NCBI GenBank assembly: GCA_021413825.1
Contig: JAIOPQ010000001.1
Location: 24,319-88,318, forward strand
Source of the DNA: Spirochaetia bacterium
GTDB lineage: Bacteria > Spirochaetota > Leptospiria > Leptospirales > Leptonemataceae
Reading direction: 5' to 3'
Length of the DNA stretch: 64,000 nucleotides
Below are positions 17,124 through 25,622 of the stretch, piece after piece (the first letter of the stretch is position 1; the number at the start of each line of letters is the position of its first letter). The notes below the pieces were generated by a model. It was not told the origin of the DNA. It saw nothing but the letters and a program-made list of their open reading frames with translations, and did not search any database. A program made the translations under genes and the position numbers.

Positions 17124-18299
17124 TTAGTCGATCTTGATCTCTTTTAGTTCATCCAGAACAATTGACGGCGTTAGAATTTGCGGAAGGACCCTGGGTTCTT
17201 TTCCAGGGCCAGGATAGAATACATATAGCGGCACGCTGTTTCGATCGAATGCTGCAAGCGCGTTTGTAATCTCTGGGCTTTCAACCGTCCAGTCAGCCCG
17301 AAACAGAGCAACGCGCTTTGACTTGAATGCATCCATTACTTCGCGCTTGTCCAGCGCAACTCGTTCATTTACTTTGCAGGAAAGACACCAGTCCGCAGTA
17401 AAATCGACAAAAACTGGCCCGCGCAATCTTGCAGCTTCAAGACTCCTTGCGTCATAAGGCAACCAGGCTCCGTACGATATCTCAACATTGGATCGAGGAA
17501 TCGAATACTGAAACGCTACAAAGCCGGACGCAATCAGAAGCAGTAGAGCAACGATGCGCAAACGATTCCCGGTTGCAATTCCGTAGAAAAATGCAGCCCC
17601 TCCAGCGAACCAGAGAGCAACAAATAACCATGCAAGCGATGTGCGATCCGAGGCTCCAGAGAAAATCCAGATGATCCAGAATACGGCCGCAACCATGCAT
17701 AGCCCCAGAAATTGTTTGAGACGAATCATCCATGTTCCAGGCCTGGGGAGAAACCGAACGGATCCGGGAACCAGGCTTACAACCAGAAAGGGAAAAGCAA
17801 GTCCAAGACCGAGTGCTGTAAAGATCACGAAGCCTGCCAGAGGGCCTTCCGCTAGAGCAAAAGCAATTGCTGGACCCATAAAAGGAGCGCTGCATGGAGA
17901 AGCCACAAACACAGCTAGAACACCTGAGAAGAAGGCCTGGCCTACGCCGGGCGATGTTGCCTGCGATCCAGCTACACGCTGGACCCAGTAGCCCCATTCA
18001 AACACACCAAACAGATTGAGAGAGAGAATCAAGAATGCAATGGAAGTAAATGCCAGAAACACCGGCGATTGGAGCTGAAAGCCCCAGCCCAGTGCATGCC
18101 CCTGGGCACGTAAGACTGCCAGCAATCCAAACAGTAGCCAGAATGAAACTAGAATCCCAAAGAGATAAACTATCCCGTGGCTCCGTTTCTGTCCGCCCTC
18201 AAGAACATGTAGAATCTTAATGGAAAGTACTGGAAGTACGCATGGCATCAGGTTGAGCAGGATTCCGCCCAGAAATGCAAACAGGATATTTAATGCCAC
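17124..18299 (-). CDS. DsbD-like thiol:disulfide interchange protein
   Basis: 391 residues. The membrane domain (about residues 1-245) starts LNILFAFLGGILLNLMPCVLPVLSIK, and has a second conserved Cys in ASPCSAPFMGPAIAFAL, the redox pair of the CcdA/DsbD core. The C-terminal periplasmic thioredoxin domain has the active site FTADWCLSCKVNE (CxxC). Compared with E. coli DsbD (about 570) it lacks the N-terminal alpha domain, as in many ScsB/CcdA-thioredoxin fusions. It should move electrons from cytoplasmic thioredoxin to periplasmic disulfide reductases or cytochrome c maturation. It lies 13 bases downstream of the secernin-like gene on the same strand. Confidence 0.87.
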   Translation of the reverse strand: MALNILFAFLGGILLNLMPCVLPVLSIKILHVLEGGQKRSHGIVYLFGILVSFWLLFGLLAVLRAQGHALGWGFQLQSPVFLAFTSIAFLILSLNLFGVFEWGYWVQRVAGSQATSPGVGQAFFSGVLAVFVASPCSAPFMGPAIAFALAEGPLAGFVIFTALGLGLAFPFLVVSLVPGSVRFLPRPGTWMIRLKQFLGLCMVAAVFWIIWIFSGASDRTSLAWLFVALWFAGGAAFFYGIATGNRLRIVALLLLIASGFVAFQYSIPRSNVEISYGAWLPYDARSLEAARLRGPVFVDFTADWCLSCKVNERVALDKREVMDAFKSKRVALFRADWTVESPEITNALAAFDRNSVPLYVFYPGPGKEPRVLPQILTPSIVLDELKEIKID

Positions 18300-18312
18300 C
18301 TAACGTAACTCC

Positions 18313-19626
18313 TCAAACTGCAAGCCCGCATTTGTTATTCCAGGCCTTCCACTGCAAATTGTATATCAAGCTCATCAACCCGGGATCTCTGGTTTCAAGT
18401 TTGAGCATTCGCGCAAGCACAAGGTCACCTTCATGGAATGCATTTTTTGTCAGATCGCCCGTATCTTTTGTCTGGTGCGCCTCGATATCCTTACGCATAA
18501 AATCATTTTCCAGTCTGTCGTATTCTTCACGAATCAGCTGGTGCATGCGGGGATAGTCGCGCAGGGCCCGTCTGTGCAATAGTTCATGGCGCCACCAGAG
18601 CGATGCATCTGGCGCGGCAGTTGGAACCCCGGCCAGAACTCCTGGATCGGCCGATCCAAAATAAACAGGCTTGAAGAGCGACAGACAGGGTGCAGCACTT
18701 CCAGTCAACCAGACTGTATGTTTTCCATTAGGTCTGAGCTCTGCAACCATTGAACCAGTAGTCTGACTGGGCGTGACCGGTCCTTTCGCATGCAAACACA
18801 CCGAGCCCATGCTCGATATTGTTGGAGAGAAACCAGGGCCATCATGTGCTCCGTGGCTGCGCAGTATTCCCATGGCAGTCCTGGCATCCAATTTTGAATT
18901 TGCCCGAACTCCCCCTTCCGTGGTTTGCCGACGAACCGTACACTTACTCATGTAGGTGAAGAATCGATCCGAAAACGCCTCGCGAAAACTCAAGTTAGCC
19001 CCGTGCTTCAGGCGCCCACTCTTCTCAGAAAACTCTCTGAGCCCTTTGGAAGAATCATCGAAGTCGGATTCAAGCGTTAGCCCATTTGAAATAGAACGAT
19101 AGTCCTTAACTTTCTTCAATGCCCAGTGTCTATCTACCGTTTCAAGTACGATAGCTGAAGTTGGATCTGCGATCAAAAATGAATTATGATAATAGAAATT
19201 CTTATCGTGATACCCACTCATAGCATCCTGACCGTATGTCTCGAGGTGATCGGTTATGCACTTTGCCGCTGCAGTTGCTGAGTCTGCGCGTTCAAGGGCT
19301 ATGCGAAGTAGATCCATGCCCAATAGCCCATTATTCTTTTTTGCGAACGGGATTCTGGTGAATACAGCCTCATTCCCGATTGCAACTCCCTTTTCATTTA
19401 CACCCATTTCAGCGCCCCAGATCCAGAAGGGTTTTGAAAGTATTACTTCAAAGGTGTGTTTTGCCTGGGGAATTTCAATGTAGGTAGCTTTGAGAGTTTT
19501 TTCTGAATGGTCTGCTGCACCAAATCGGACAATTGCCTGGGCCTCATTGGGTTCACGGTCAGAATTCTTTGCAAGGATGGTGTTTCCGGATGTTACGGAA
19601 GGAAGGGCGACGAAAGTATCACACAT
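18313..19626 (-). CDS. Secernin-like peptidase, family C69
   Basis: About 437 residues. The start is placed at MCDTFVALPS (residue 7 of the track ORF), because in secernins Cys2 becomes the N-terminal nucleophile after Met removal; AGGA is seven bases upstream. Supporting motifs are ILAKNSDREPNEAQ and IWGAEMGVNEKGVAIGNEAVF. The family belongs to the N-terminal nucleophile hydrolases with dipeptidase activity in bacterial members. There is no signal peptide, so it is cytoplasmic. The substrate cannot be told from sequence. Confidence 0.87.
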   Translation of the reverse strand: MCDTFVALPSVTSGNTILAKNSDREPNEAQAIVRFGAADHSEKTLKATYIEIPQAKHTFEVILSKPFWIWGAEMGVNEKGVAIGNEAVFTRIPFAKKNNGLLGMDLLRIALERADSATAAAKCITDHLETYGQDAMSGYHDKNFYYHNSFLIADPTSAIVLETVDRHWALKKVKDYRSISNGLTLESDFDDSSKGLREFSEKSGRLKHGANLSFREAFSDRFFTYMSKCTVRRQTTEGGVRANSKLDARTAMGILRSHGAHDGPGFSPTISSMGSVCLHAKGPVTPSQTTGSMVAELRPNGKHTVWLTGSAAPCLSLFKPVYFGSADPGVLAGVPTAAPDASLWWRHELLHRRALRDYPRMHQLIREEYDRLENDFMRKDIEAHQTKDTGDLTKNAFHEGDLVLARMLKLETRDPGLMSLIYNLQWKAWNNKCGLAV

Positions 19627-19706
19627 GGACGAATCCTGGAGCATGCCTGCTTTTTTACACGCAGGATTTTGGTTTCCAGGGGTCGATCTTCAAGGTTTCT
19701 GACAGA

Positions 19707-20594
19707 ATGTCCCTGCGCATTCTCAAAACGGCCGCTGATTATCTAATCGTGTACAAGCCAGCAGGACTCCCATTCCATGAGGACAGTGAACAGCCCGGAG
19801 TAATGCAACTTTTGCGAGCCATGGAAGAGGCAGGGCAGATCCCGGAAGGGGAAAGAATATTTCCAGTTCACCGATTGGATACTATGACCTCTGGCATTCT
19901 GGTATTTGCGCGCGGCCGCAAAGCTGCAAATCAACTGGGGAATGAGTTCCGGTTCAGCCGCGTTGAAAAAATCTATGCTGCAATTTCTGACAGAGCACCA
20001 ACGCGCGTCATGGGAACGATTTCTGGAGATATGGAAAAGTCGCGGGATGGATCGTGGAAATTGCTTCGCACTACCAATTCACCGTCAATCACGCATTTCT
20101 TGAGTTATCCATACAAGCACGGTCGTAACCTGCGTTTGTTTCTGTTGCGGCCAAGAACAGGTAAAACGCATCAAATCCGCGTGGTTCTAAAATCAATCGG
20201 GTCGCCGGTGCTAGGAGATGGCAGATATGGTGGCTACGCTGCAGCCCGCAGCGAGAAGCGCGGCTATCTGCATGCAATTGGCATTCGTTTCAAGATCGGA
20301 GAGAAAACTGTTACCTGGATTGAACCTCCAACGGAAGGCGAAGAATTCCTTACCCCTGAATTCCGGATGACGTTGCACAATGCCGGGAATCTTTTTGAAA
20401 TCAAGTGGCCTGGCCTCAAGCCCAAATGGAAAGAAATCGAAGAACGGGCTGCAGCAAAGAAGGAAGCCGCTGAGGGCCGCGGCAAACGAGGCAGCAGAAA
20501 GCCAGGCGACAGCGATAAACCGGCCAAACGTAAGAAGAAGCGCCCCTCAAAACGCCGTGGAAACGAGGATACTCTCAAGCCCCGCGGGGCCTAA
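19707..20594 (+). CDS. RluA-family pseudouridine synthase
   Basis: About 295 residues from the Met of MSLRILKTAADYLIVYKPAG (residue 59 of the track ORF); the longer track start would run into the divergent secernin gene. The catalytic motif is VHRLDTMTSGILVFARG, with Asp as nucleophile, and the C-terminal motif is RPRTGKTHQIRVVLKSIGSPVLGD. There is no S4 domain. A Lys/Arg-rich C-terminal tail (KRKKKRPSKRRG) may help bind RNA. The target uridine (23S rRNA or tRNA) is not determined. Confidence 0.87.
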   Translation: MSLRILKTAADYLIVYKPAGLPFHEDSEQPGVMQLLRAMEEAGQIPEGERIFPVHRLDTMTSGILVFARGRKAANQLGNEFRFSRVEKIYAAISDRAPTRVMGTISGDMEKSRDGSWKLLRTTNSPSITHFLSYPYKHGRNLRLFLLRPRTGKTHQIRVVLKSIGSPVLGDGRYGGYAAARSEKRGYLHAIGIRFKIGEKTVTWIEPPTEGEEFLTPEFRMTLHNAGNLFEIKWPGLKPKWKEIEERAAAKKEAAEGRGKRGSRKPGDSDKPAKRKKKRPSKRRGNEDTLKPRGA

Positions 20595-20625
20595 TGGAAG
20601 TTCTAAAATCGACCGAAGTACAGGT

Positions 20626-21387
20626 ATGCGAGGGCTTTCTAGACTGGAAAAGGTTGCCCTGATCGCTGTCTGCCTGCTGGGTGTTTCAGCTGAGATTCCT
20701 CGCCCTTACGATCCTGACGGCCAGGTAAAACTGTTCCAGGGAATTCTCAACATCAAACCCGAACGCTATCGCGCTCACCTGCTTGAATCGTTTGAAGGTG
20801 AGCGTTTGTATGAGCCGCGTGCTGCAACCAATCAGCTATCTGATATTCGCTTTCTTGAAGTTCCGCCAAAACTTCCAGCGTTCGATGCAGAAATCGAATT
20901 GTTAAAAACCCGTAACATCGATGCAAGCTCGAGCAAGGTACTATTCTTGAACTTTGGATTTCAGTTTCCCGGGAGAGACCATTTCTGGCTCCGTCCAGCG
21001 CAACCCGTTGGAATTGCCGGACAGCCATTCAAAATTAGTTTATGGGTACATAGTAAGCGTTATCTCCATACACTCACGCTGCTTTTTGAAAATTCAAACG
21101 GCAAAGAGATTCGCCTATCGGCTGGACGACTAGACTGGGACGGTTGGCGAAGAATCGACTTGCAGGCTCCAGCGAATCTTACTGAGCGTGGTCGTAGGCT
21201 CGAACGCCGTTATTCTTCAAAGTTCACCGGATTTCTGATTGATTCAAGTCCGCTTGAAGAATCAGGTCCAGTTTGCATCATGATCGATAACCTGATTGCG
21301 ATTTCTGATATGACTGACCTTATGTTTCCAGGTTCAGAAATACCGGACTCATGGACGTACGATAGAAGGGTGCAAATCCGCAAATAA
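20626..21387 (+). CDS. FlaA-like flagellar sheath protein
   Basis: About 253 residues. The chosen start MRGLSRLEKVALIAVCLLGVSA (residue 83 of the track ORF) gives a signal peptide. The body matches the pattern of spirochaete FlaA (flagellar filament outer layer) proteins: a beta-sandwich with FWLRPAQPVGIAGQPFKISLWVHSKRYLHTL, then LLFENSNGKEIRL and LDWDGWRRIDLQAP. FlaA proteins coat the periplasmic flagellar filament in spirochaetes. No other flagellar gene is in the window. The paralogue (FlaA1, FlaA2 or FlaA-like) cannot be assigned by eye. Confidence 0.65.
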   Translation: MRGLSRLEKVALIAVCLLGVSAEIPRPYDPDGQVKLFQGILNIKPERYRAHLLESFEGERLYEPRAATNQLSDIRFLEVPPKLPAFDAEIELLKTRNIDASSSKVLFLNFGFQFPGRDHFWLRPAQPVGIAGQPFKISLWVHSKRYLHTLTLLFENSNGKEIRLSAGRLDWDGWRRIDLQAPANLTERGRRLERRYSSKFTGFLIDSSPLEESGPVCIMIDNLIAISDMTDLMFPGSEIPDSWTYDRRVQIRK

Positions 21388-21423
21388 GGCTGGCTAGATT
21401 CCCCGGCGGACACTGGATGGACC

Positions 21424-22932
21424 ATGCCATCGTCTTCTCCCGCCTTCCAATTCACGCGCAGCGCCCTCGCCGATTCAACGGCCGAACTCGCCATTTTTGG
21501 CGTCTTGCAACATCCCACTTCAGATGAAATACTCAAAGATACCTGGCTTGATGGCCTCGAATCCCTTAGTCCCGGTGCAACTGAAATCCTGGCCCAGGAG
21601 AAGTTTGATGGATCACGCGACAAAGTAATTCTTCTGAGGAACCCAAAGGGAACCAGCGGACCTGCTAGAATTATCGTAACAGGTCTTGGCCGAGCGGCCA
21701 GGTTGCGTCCAGCAGGGCTAACCACCGCACTCAAGGCTGCATTCGATCGAGCGTTCGGCGTGCGCGATGTAAGCACAGTTGCCCTTGCACTTCCTGAATT
21801 GGAACTTGCAGCAGATTCAGTAATTCTTGCGGCCGTTGACGCAACTCACGATGCGGGCTATGCGTCGCGCGAGGCCAAGAAACCTGGCCGTTCAGTTGCA
21901 AAAGTAGACCTCCTAGTGAAGGGAGGAATCGAAGAGAAGCCGCAGGCCCTTAAAGAATCAATTGCCATCGCAACGGCTCGCGCCGCAGCTCGGGATCTGA
22001 CGAATATGCCGCCTAACGTCAAACGCACATCCACACTCAGCGAAAGAGCGCAAGGTCTGGCCGGTCTTGCCAATGTTTCTGTGGACGTGATTTCAGATCC
22101 TGAATGGATTCAAAAAAACATGCCCTGTTTTTATACAGTAGCAATGGGTTCGCTGGTAACTGATCCACCTAAATTCATTCGAGTTCACTACAAGCCTGCA
22201 AATGCTAAGAAGAGGATAATCCTGGTCGGCAAGAGTGTCATTTTTGATACCGGGGGATATCAAGTCAAAACAGACGATTACATGAACACAATGAAAGCAG
22301 ATATGACCGGTGGGTCCATGGTTCTGGCAGCCATCGAAGCTTTCGCAAAGCTTGAGATTCAAGGAATCGAACTGGCTGCCTATCTTGCGGCTACACCAAA
22401 CATGATCGATGCATATGCAATGCTTCCAGATTCCATTGTTGATACCACCTGTGGCAAAAAGGTCGAGATTCGGCATACAGATGCAGAAGGTCGCCTGACG
22501 TTAATTGATGCGGTTGCAAAAGCCTGCGAAGAATCACCTGACCTGATTATCACAATCGCTACGCTTACTGGCTCAGCTGCGCGTGCAGTCGGAGAAGCGA
22601 TTGCCCTCATGGGAAACAATGATCCTTTACGCGATCGCCTGCGCGATGCTGCGAAGCTTGCCGGCGATCCCGTGCAGACCCTTGACATCTGGGACGAAGA
22701 TTTTGAAGATATCAAGAGCAAACTCGATGGCGCTGATATAATCAATACCAGCCAGAACAAGAACCGCGGTGCACAATCTGCGTGCGCATTCGTGATGAGT
22801 GGCCTGACCAGGGAAATCCCATTGTTGCACCTGGATATTGCGGGAGCAGATATGACAAAGGACGAAAAGGCTACTGGCATCGGTATAAAAGCAGTCTTAA
22901 AGTTCCTGATTGCGGAAAGTCAATTGATATGA
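21424..22932 (+). CDS. Leucyl aminopeptidase, family M17 (divergent)
   Basis: 502 residues, the normal family length. The catalytic domain has VGKSVIFDTGGYQVK (metal-binding Lys and Asp, catalytic Lys), TMKADMTGGSMV (metal-binding Asp) and TDAEGRLTLIDAV (Asp, Glu and catalytic Arg). All metal and catalytic residues are kept, but the surroundings differ from the textbook forms: FDTGGYQVK replaces FDSGGISIK and HTDAEGR replaces NTDAEGR. It releases N-terminal amino acids from peptides in the cytosol. The stop overlaps the next gene's start (ATGA at 22929). Confidence 0.9.
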   Translation: MPSSSPAFQFTRSALADSTAELAIFGVLQHPTSDEILKDTWLDGLESLSPGATEILAQEKFDGSRDKVILLRNPKGTSGPARIIVTGLGRAARLRPAGLTTALKAAFDRAFGVRDVSTVALALPELELAADSVILAAVDATHDAGYASREAKKPGRSVAKVDLLVKGGIEEKPQALKESIAIATARAAARDLTNMPPNVKRTSTLSERAQGLAGLANVSVDVISDPEWIQKNMPCFYTVAMGSLVTDPPKFIRVHYKPANAKKRIILVGKSVIFDTGGYQVKTDDYMNTMKADMTGGSMVLAAIEAFAKLEIQGIELAAYLAATPNMIDAYAMLPDSIVDTTCGKKVEIRHTDAEGRLTLIDAVAKACEESPDLIITIATLTGSAARAVGEAIALMGNNDPLRDRLRDAAKLAGDPVQTLDIWDEDFEDIKSKLDGADIINTSQNKNRGAQSACAFVMSGLTREIPLLHLDIAGADMTKDEKATGIGIKAVLKFLIAESQLI

Positions 22933-24284
22933 AATTGATGGATCTAGTATTTCCAGAGCGGAAGGAACTTCCGTATTCAATCTATCTGGAAAAGCTGGAT
23001 GAACAAATTCGCTTCGCCCTGCCATTTGCGGGATTTCTGGGATTTTTTGCCTGGATTCCGTATCTGGTAATCGACCCACTCCTCCATCCTGAAGTTGCGG
23101 CCAAACTCATTCCACTTCGCATTGGACTGACGGCCTGCGGGCTAATCGTCATTTGCGCAGCTCATATAAGAATGCTTCGATCCTTTGCAATGCCATCTTA
23201 CTATTTAATTGCGAACTATCTGCTTCAAGCAACTCCAATCATTACCAATCTCTCCGGAAACGATCCTGAGTATCTGACCGGTTATCAGCTCTCTTTGCTC
23301 GTCGTATGTGTGTTTCCCCTGCGATTTACGCATGGCCTTCTCTCAATCGCGTCGTCCATGGTTACGTTTCATGTTTTGGCCGCTGTTCTTGATCCAGGTT
23401 TTTTCACCAGGAAATACTACTCCTGGGGGAACCTTGCGATCTCATTTTTTGTGTCGGCTTTGATAATGTACATCAGCGAAAGAAACCGTCTTCAATCCGA
23501 AGTACGCAAACGCAAACTGGAAGAAACTCGTCTGACTTTGAAGCGACGTACTGAGCAAATTGAAAACGACATGAGCATAGCGCGGCTGGTGCAGAATAAT
23601 CTGCTACCGGCTTCATTTCCAGTCACCCCGAATGTAGAGATGGGTGGGTTCTATCAGAGCATGGAACTGATTGGTGGGGATTTCTACGACATCCATCAGC
23701 TCGATGAACAACGTCATCTGCTCTTCATTGCTGATGCGTCAGGTCACGGGGTTTCAGCAGCGCTCGTAGCCGGAATGGCCAAGCTCTCATTCTATCATGC
23801 TATGGAAGCAGGCTGTCAGCGGCCAGACGAACTTCTAAAATTCATGAATCGAGAGATCAAAAAGTTCCTGCGCACTGAACATTTCCTTACCGGTTTTGCC
23901 CTTTTAATTGATACCAACGAACGCGTAATTGAATACTGCAATGCAGGACACAGGCCAGCGCTCTGCATAGATTCAGAAGGGAATATGCGCGAGCTTGATA
24001 CGCCAGGAACCATTCTGGGTGTCGTAGATGATCCAGGGTATGAGCTCACTACAGCGCATATAGAGAATACTGAGTTCTTCATGCTCTACACAGATGGAAT
24101 TGTTGAAGCCAGGAATCGCAAAGGAGAAGAGTTCGGCCCTGGTCGCCTGGTTCAGGCCTTGCTCAACTATCGTAAAGAATCGATTACGCGAATTCCAACC
24201 CTGATTTTTTCTGATTTGCGCGCATTCTCTGACGGAATTGTTCCAGGAGACGACCTTACCCTTCTTCTGGCCAGACTGAAATAG
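22929..24284 (+). CDS. Membrane SpoIIE/RsbU-type PP2C phosphatase
   Basis: About 451 residues from the ATG in the ATGA overlap with the aminopeptidase gene (residue 50 of the track ORF). About six membrane helices (residues 35-205) are followed by a short coiled linker (SEVRKRKLEETRLTLKRRTEQ) and a PP2C domain from about residue 215, with VEMGGFYQSMELIGGDFYD, LLFIADASGHGVSAALVAGM and FFMLYTDGIVEARN, the metal-binding Asp motifs. Such phosphatases act on STAS-domain anti-anti-sigma factors in partner switching. A STAS-like gene lies at 46490-46852, but no anti-sigma kinase is nearby. Confidence 0.88.
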   Translation: MKLMDLVFPERKELPYSIYLEKLDEQIRFALPFAGFLGFFAWIPYLVIDPLLHPEVAAKLIPLRIGLTACGLIVICAAHIRMLRSFAMPSYYLIANYLLQATPIITNLSGNDPEYLTGYQLSLLVVCVFPLRFTHGLLSIASSMVTFHVLAAVLDPGFFTRKYYSWGNLAISFFVSALIMYISERNRLQSEVRKRKLEETRLTLKRRTEQIENDMSIARLVQNNLLPASFPVTPNVEMGGFYQSMELIGGDFYDIHQLDEQRHLLFIADASGHGVSAALVAGMAKLSFYHAMEAGCQRPDELLKFMNREIKKFLRTEHFLTGFALLIDTNERVIEYCNAGHRPALCIDSEGNMRELDTPGTILGVVDDPGYELTTAHIENTEFFMLYTDGIVEARNRKGEEFGPGRLVQALLNYRKESITRIPTLIFSDLRAFSDGIVPGDDLTLLLARLK

Positions 24285-24303
24285 AATACTGAATAGAATA
24301 CTG
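24280..24303. repeat. 12-base tandem duplication
   Basis: AATAGAATACTG occurs twice in tandem (24280-24291 and 24292-24303), covering the stop codon of the phosphatase gene and the short convergent gap. It looks like a local slippage duplication. Confidence 0.6.
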
Positions 24304-24318
24304 AGCCTGGCCTCAAAC

Positions 24319-25008
24319 TCAGCGCTCTTCGCGTTCATCAAACCAGAAACAATCACCTTTAAAAAACCCGTCAGGATATTTCTCTAAATATTTCCAGATA
24401 CCGCCTTCAATCTGAAGAACGTTCTTGTATCCTATGGATTGTAAATACGGAACGGCCTTCTCGCATCTAATTCCGCCCGTGCAAAAAGTTACGACGGGCT
24501 TTTCCCGGTCCAGTTCAAGCTTGCTCATGGCCTCGGGGAATTCCTGGAAGGTATCCACTCCAGGATCCACAGCGCCTGCGAATGTTCCTACCTGCATCTC
24601 ATAGCGATTGCGAACATCTAGCATTGTTATTTTCTCGCCCGCTTGCAATCTGGAATGCAGTTCCTCTGCAGTAACATAGGTACTGGCTGATTGACTGCGA
24701 TCAACTGGAATACCCAGCTTGATTATCTCAGTCTTGATCTTGCGCGCAAGTTTTCTGAAAGGCTGTGCGGAAACTTCCATGCGCTTGATTTCATTTTGAG
24801 TTGGTACAAATTCGGGCTTATCCTTCAGCCTCTGTAAATACAAATCGAGTAGCTGTGACTCAGCCCATAGATTGACATTCCAGCCCTCCTCTGCAACCAG
24901 AACCGTGCCAAGCAAACCCAATTCAACCGCAGGTGCATAGAAAGCATCGGCACAGACAACAGGGTCTGTAATTTGGAAACGATAGAAACTCAGGATCTCC
25001 CTTGGCAT
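24319..25008 (-). CDS. trhO: tRNA uridine(34) hydroxylase TrhO, short form
   Basis: 229 residues; YceA-type TrhO proteins are usually 300 or longer. The N-terminal part (FYRFQITDPVV, GLLGTVLVAEEGWNVNLW) is the acylphosphatase-like domain typical of the family, and the rhodanese domain (ITMLDVRNRYEMQVGTFAGAVDP) holds the active Cys in VVTFCTGGIRCEKAVPYLQ. The Cys-rich C-terminal extension of longer members is absent: the protein ends soon after DGFFKGDCFWF. It makes 5-hydroxyuridine at the tRNA wobble position, the substrate for the CmoA/CmoB step; a cmoB homologue is 4 kb upstream on the same strand. Confidence 0.85.
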   Translation of the reverse strand: MPREILSFYRFQITDPVVCADAFYAPAVELGLLGTVLVAEEGWNVNLWAESQLLDLYLQRLKDKPEFVPTQNEIKRMEVSAQPFRKLARKIKTEIIKLGIPVDRSQSASTYVTAEELHSRLQAGEKITMLDVRNRYEMQVGTFAGAVDPGVDTFQEFPEAMSKLELDREKPVVTFCTGGIRCEKAVPYLQSIGYKNVLQIEGGIWKYLEKYPDGFFKGDCFWFDEREER

Positions 25009-25622
25009 CAGTTGGCGTCAGCGTCGATCTTCTCGAGTTTCTCCTCATCACCCAGTTCAGGATTCGGGAGGCTGTCAAATAATTTCGCAATCAGACGATA
25101 GAAAGGCGCGCTATACGTTTTTGCCGCTTCACCAAACCGCTTAACGTCCCCGGCAATGAGTGTTCCAAAATCCGAATCATTCATCTCGTACGAAACGCTG
25201 GCCGTTGCTTCCCAGAGTCGCTCACCGGTTTTACAATCGTATAAACCGGTTACGAGGCCAAGCTTCAGATCCGATCCGTCTTTCTTTAGACTAGAAATCC
25301 GGTGAAGGAATATTCCATTGAGTTTCTTTTCAGCTTTGCAAACGTCCAAAATAGGTCCCGGTTTTGCCGGGTAACCAATGAACTCAGAATGATGAATCAA
25401 GTGCTCACGCGTGCGGAATACTAACATTTTGTCCCGGACAGGCTGATCGGCAGTAACAGTCGAGCCTTGATCCACAATCACCGCGACACGTTTCATGTAC
25501 TTCAATTCATGGGTTTCAAATCCAGGCTTTTGATATACGCTCTTTACGGCACTTGCGCAATTCGCCGCCGCAAGCGCTGCGATTAAAGCGCCAAGGGCTA
25601 CAGGACGTGACACGTGTCTCAT
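25008..25622 (-). CDS. Lipoprotein coupled to MMPL transporter
   Basis: About 204 residues. The start MRHVSRPVALGALIAALAAANC (residue 9 of the track ORF) gives an ATGA overlap with the MMPL stop and a lipobox (AAANC). The mature part begins with a strand typical of secreted lipoproteins (YMKRVAVIVDQGSTV) and has a second strand-rich part (GLVTGLYDCKTGERLWEATASVSYE). It resembles lipoproteins known from Leptospira and Myxococcus near RND transporters (the MXAN_6521/LA_1396 type); that recognition is tentative. A role as the outer-membrane partner of the lipid transporter is inferred from coupling. Confidence 0.75.
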   Translation of the reverse strand: MRHVSRPVALGALIAALAAANCASAVKSVYQKPGFETHELKYMKRVAVIVDQGSTVTADQPVRDKMLVFRTREHLIHHSEFIGYPAKPGPILDVCKAEKKLNGIFLHRISSLKKDGSDLKLGLVTGLYDCKTGERLWEATASVSYEMNDSDFGTLIAGDVKRFGEAAKTYSAPFYRLIAKLFDSLPNPELGDEEKLEKIDADAN

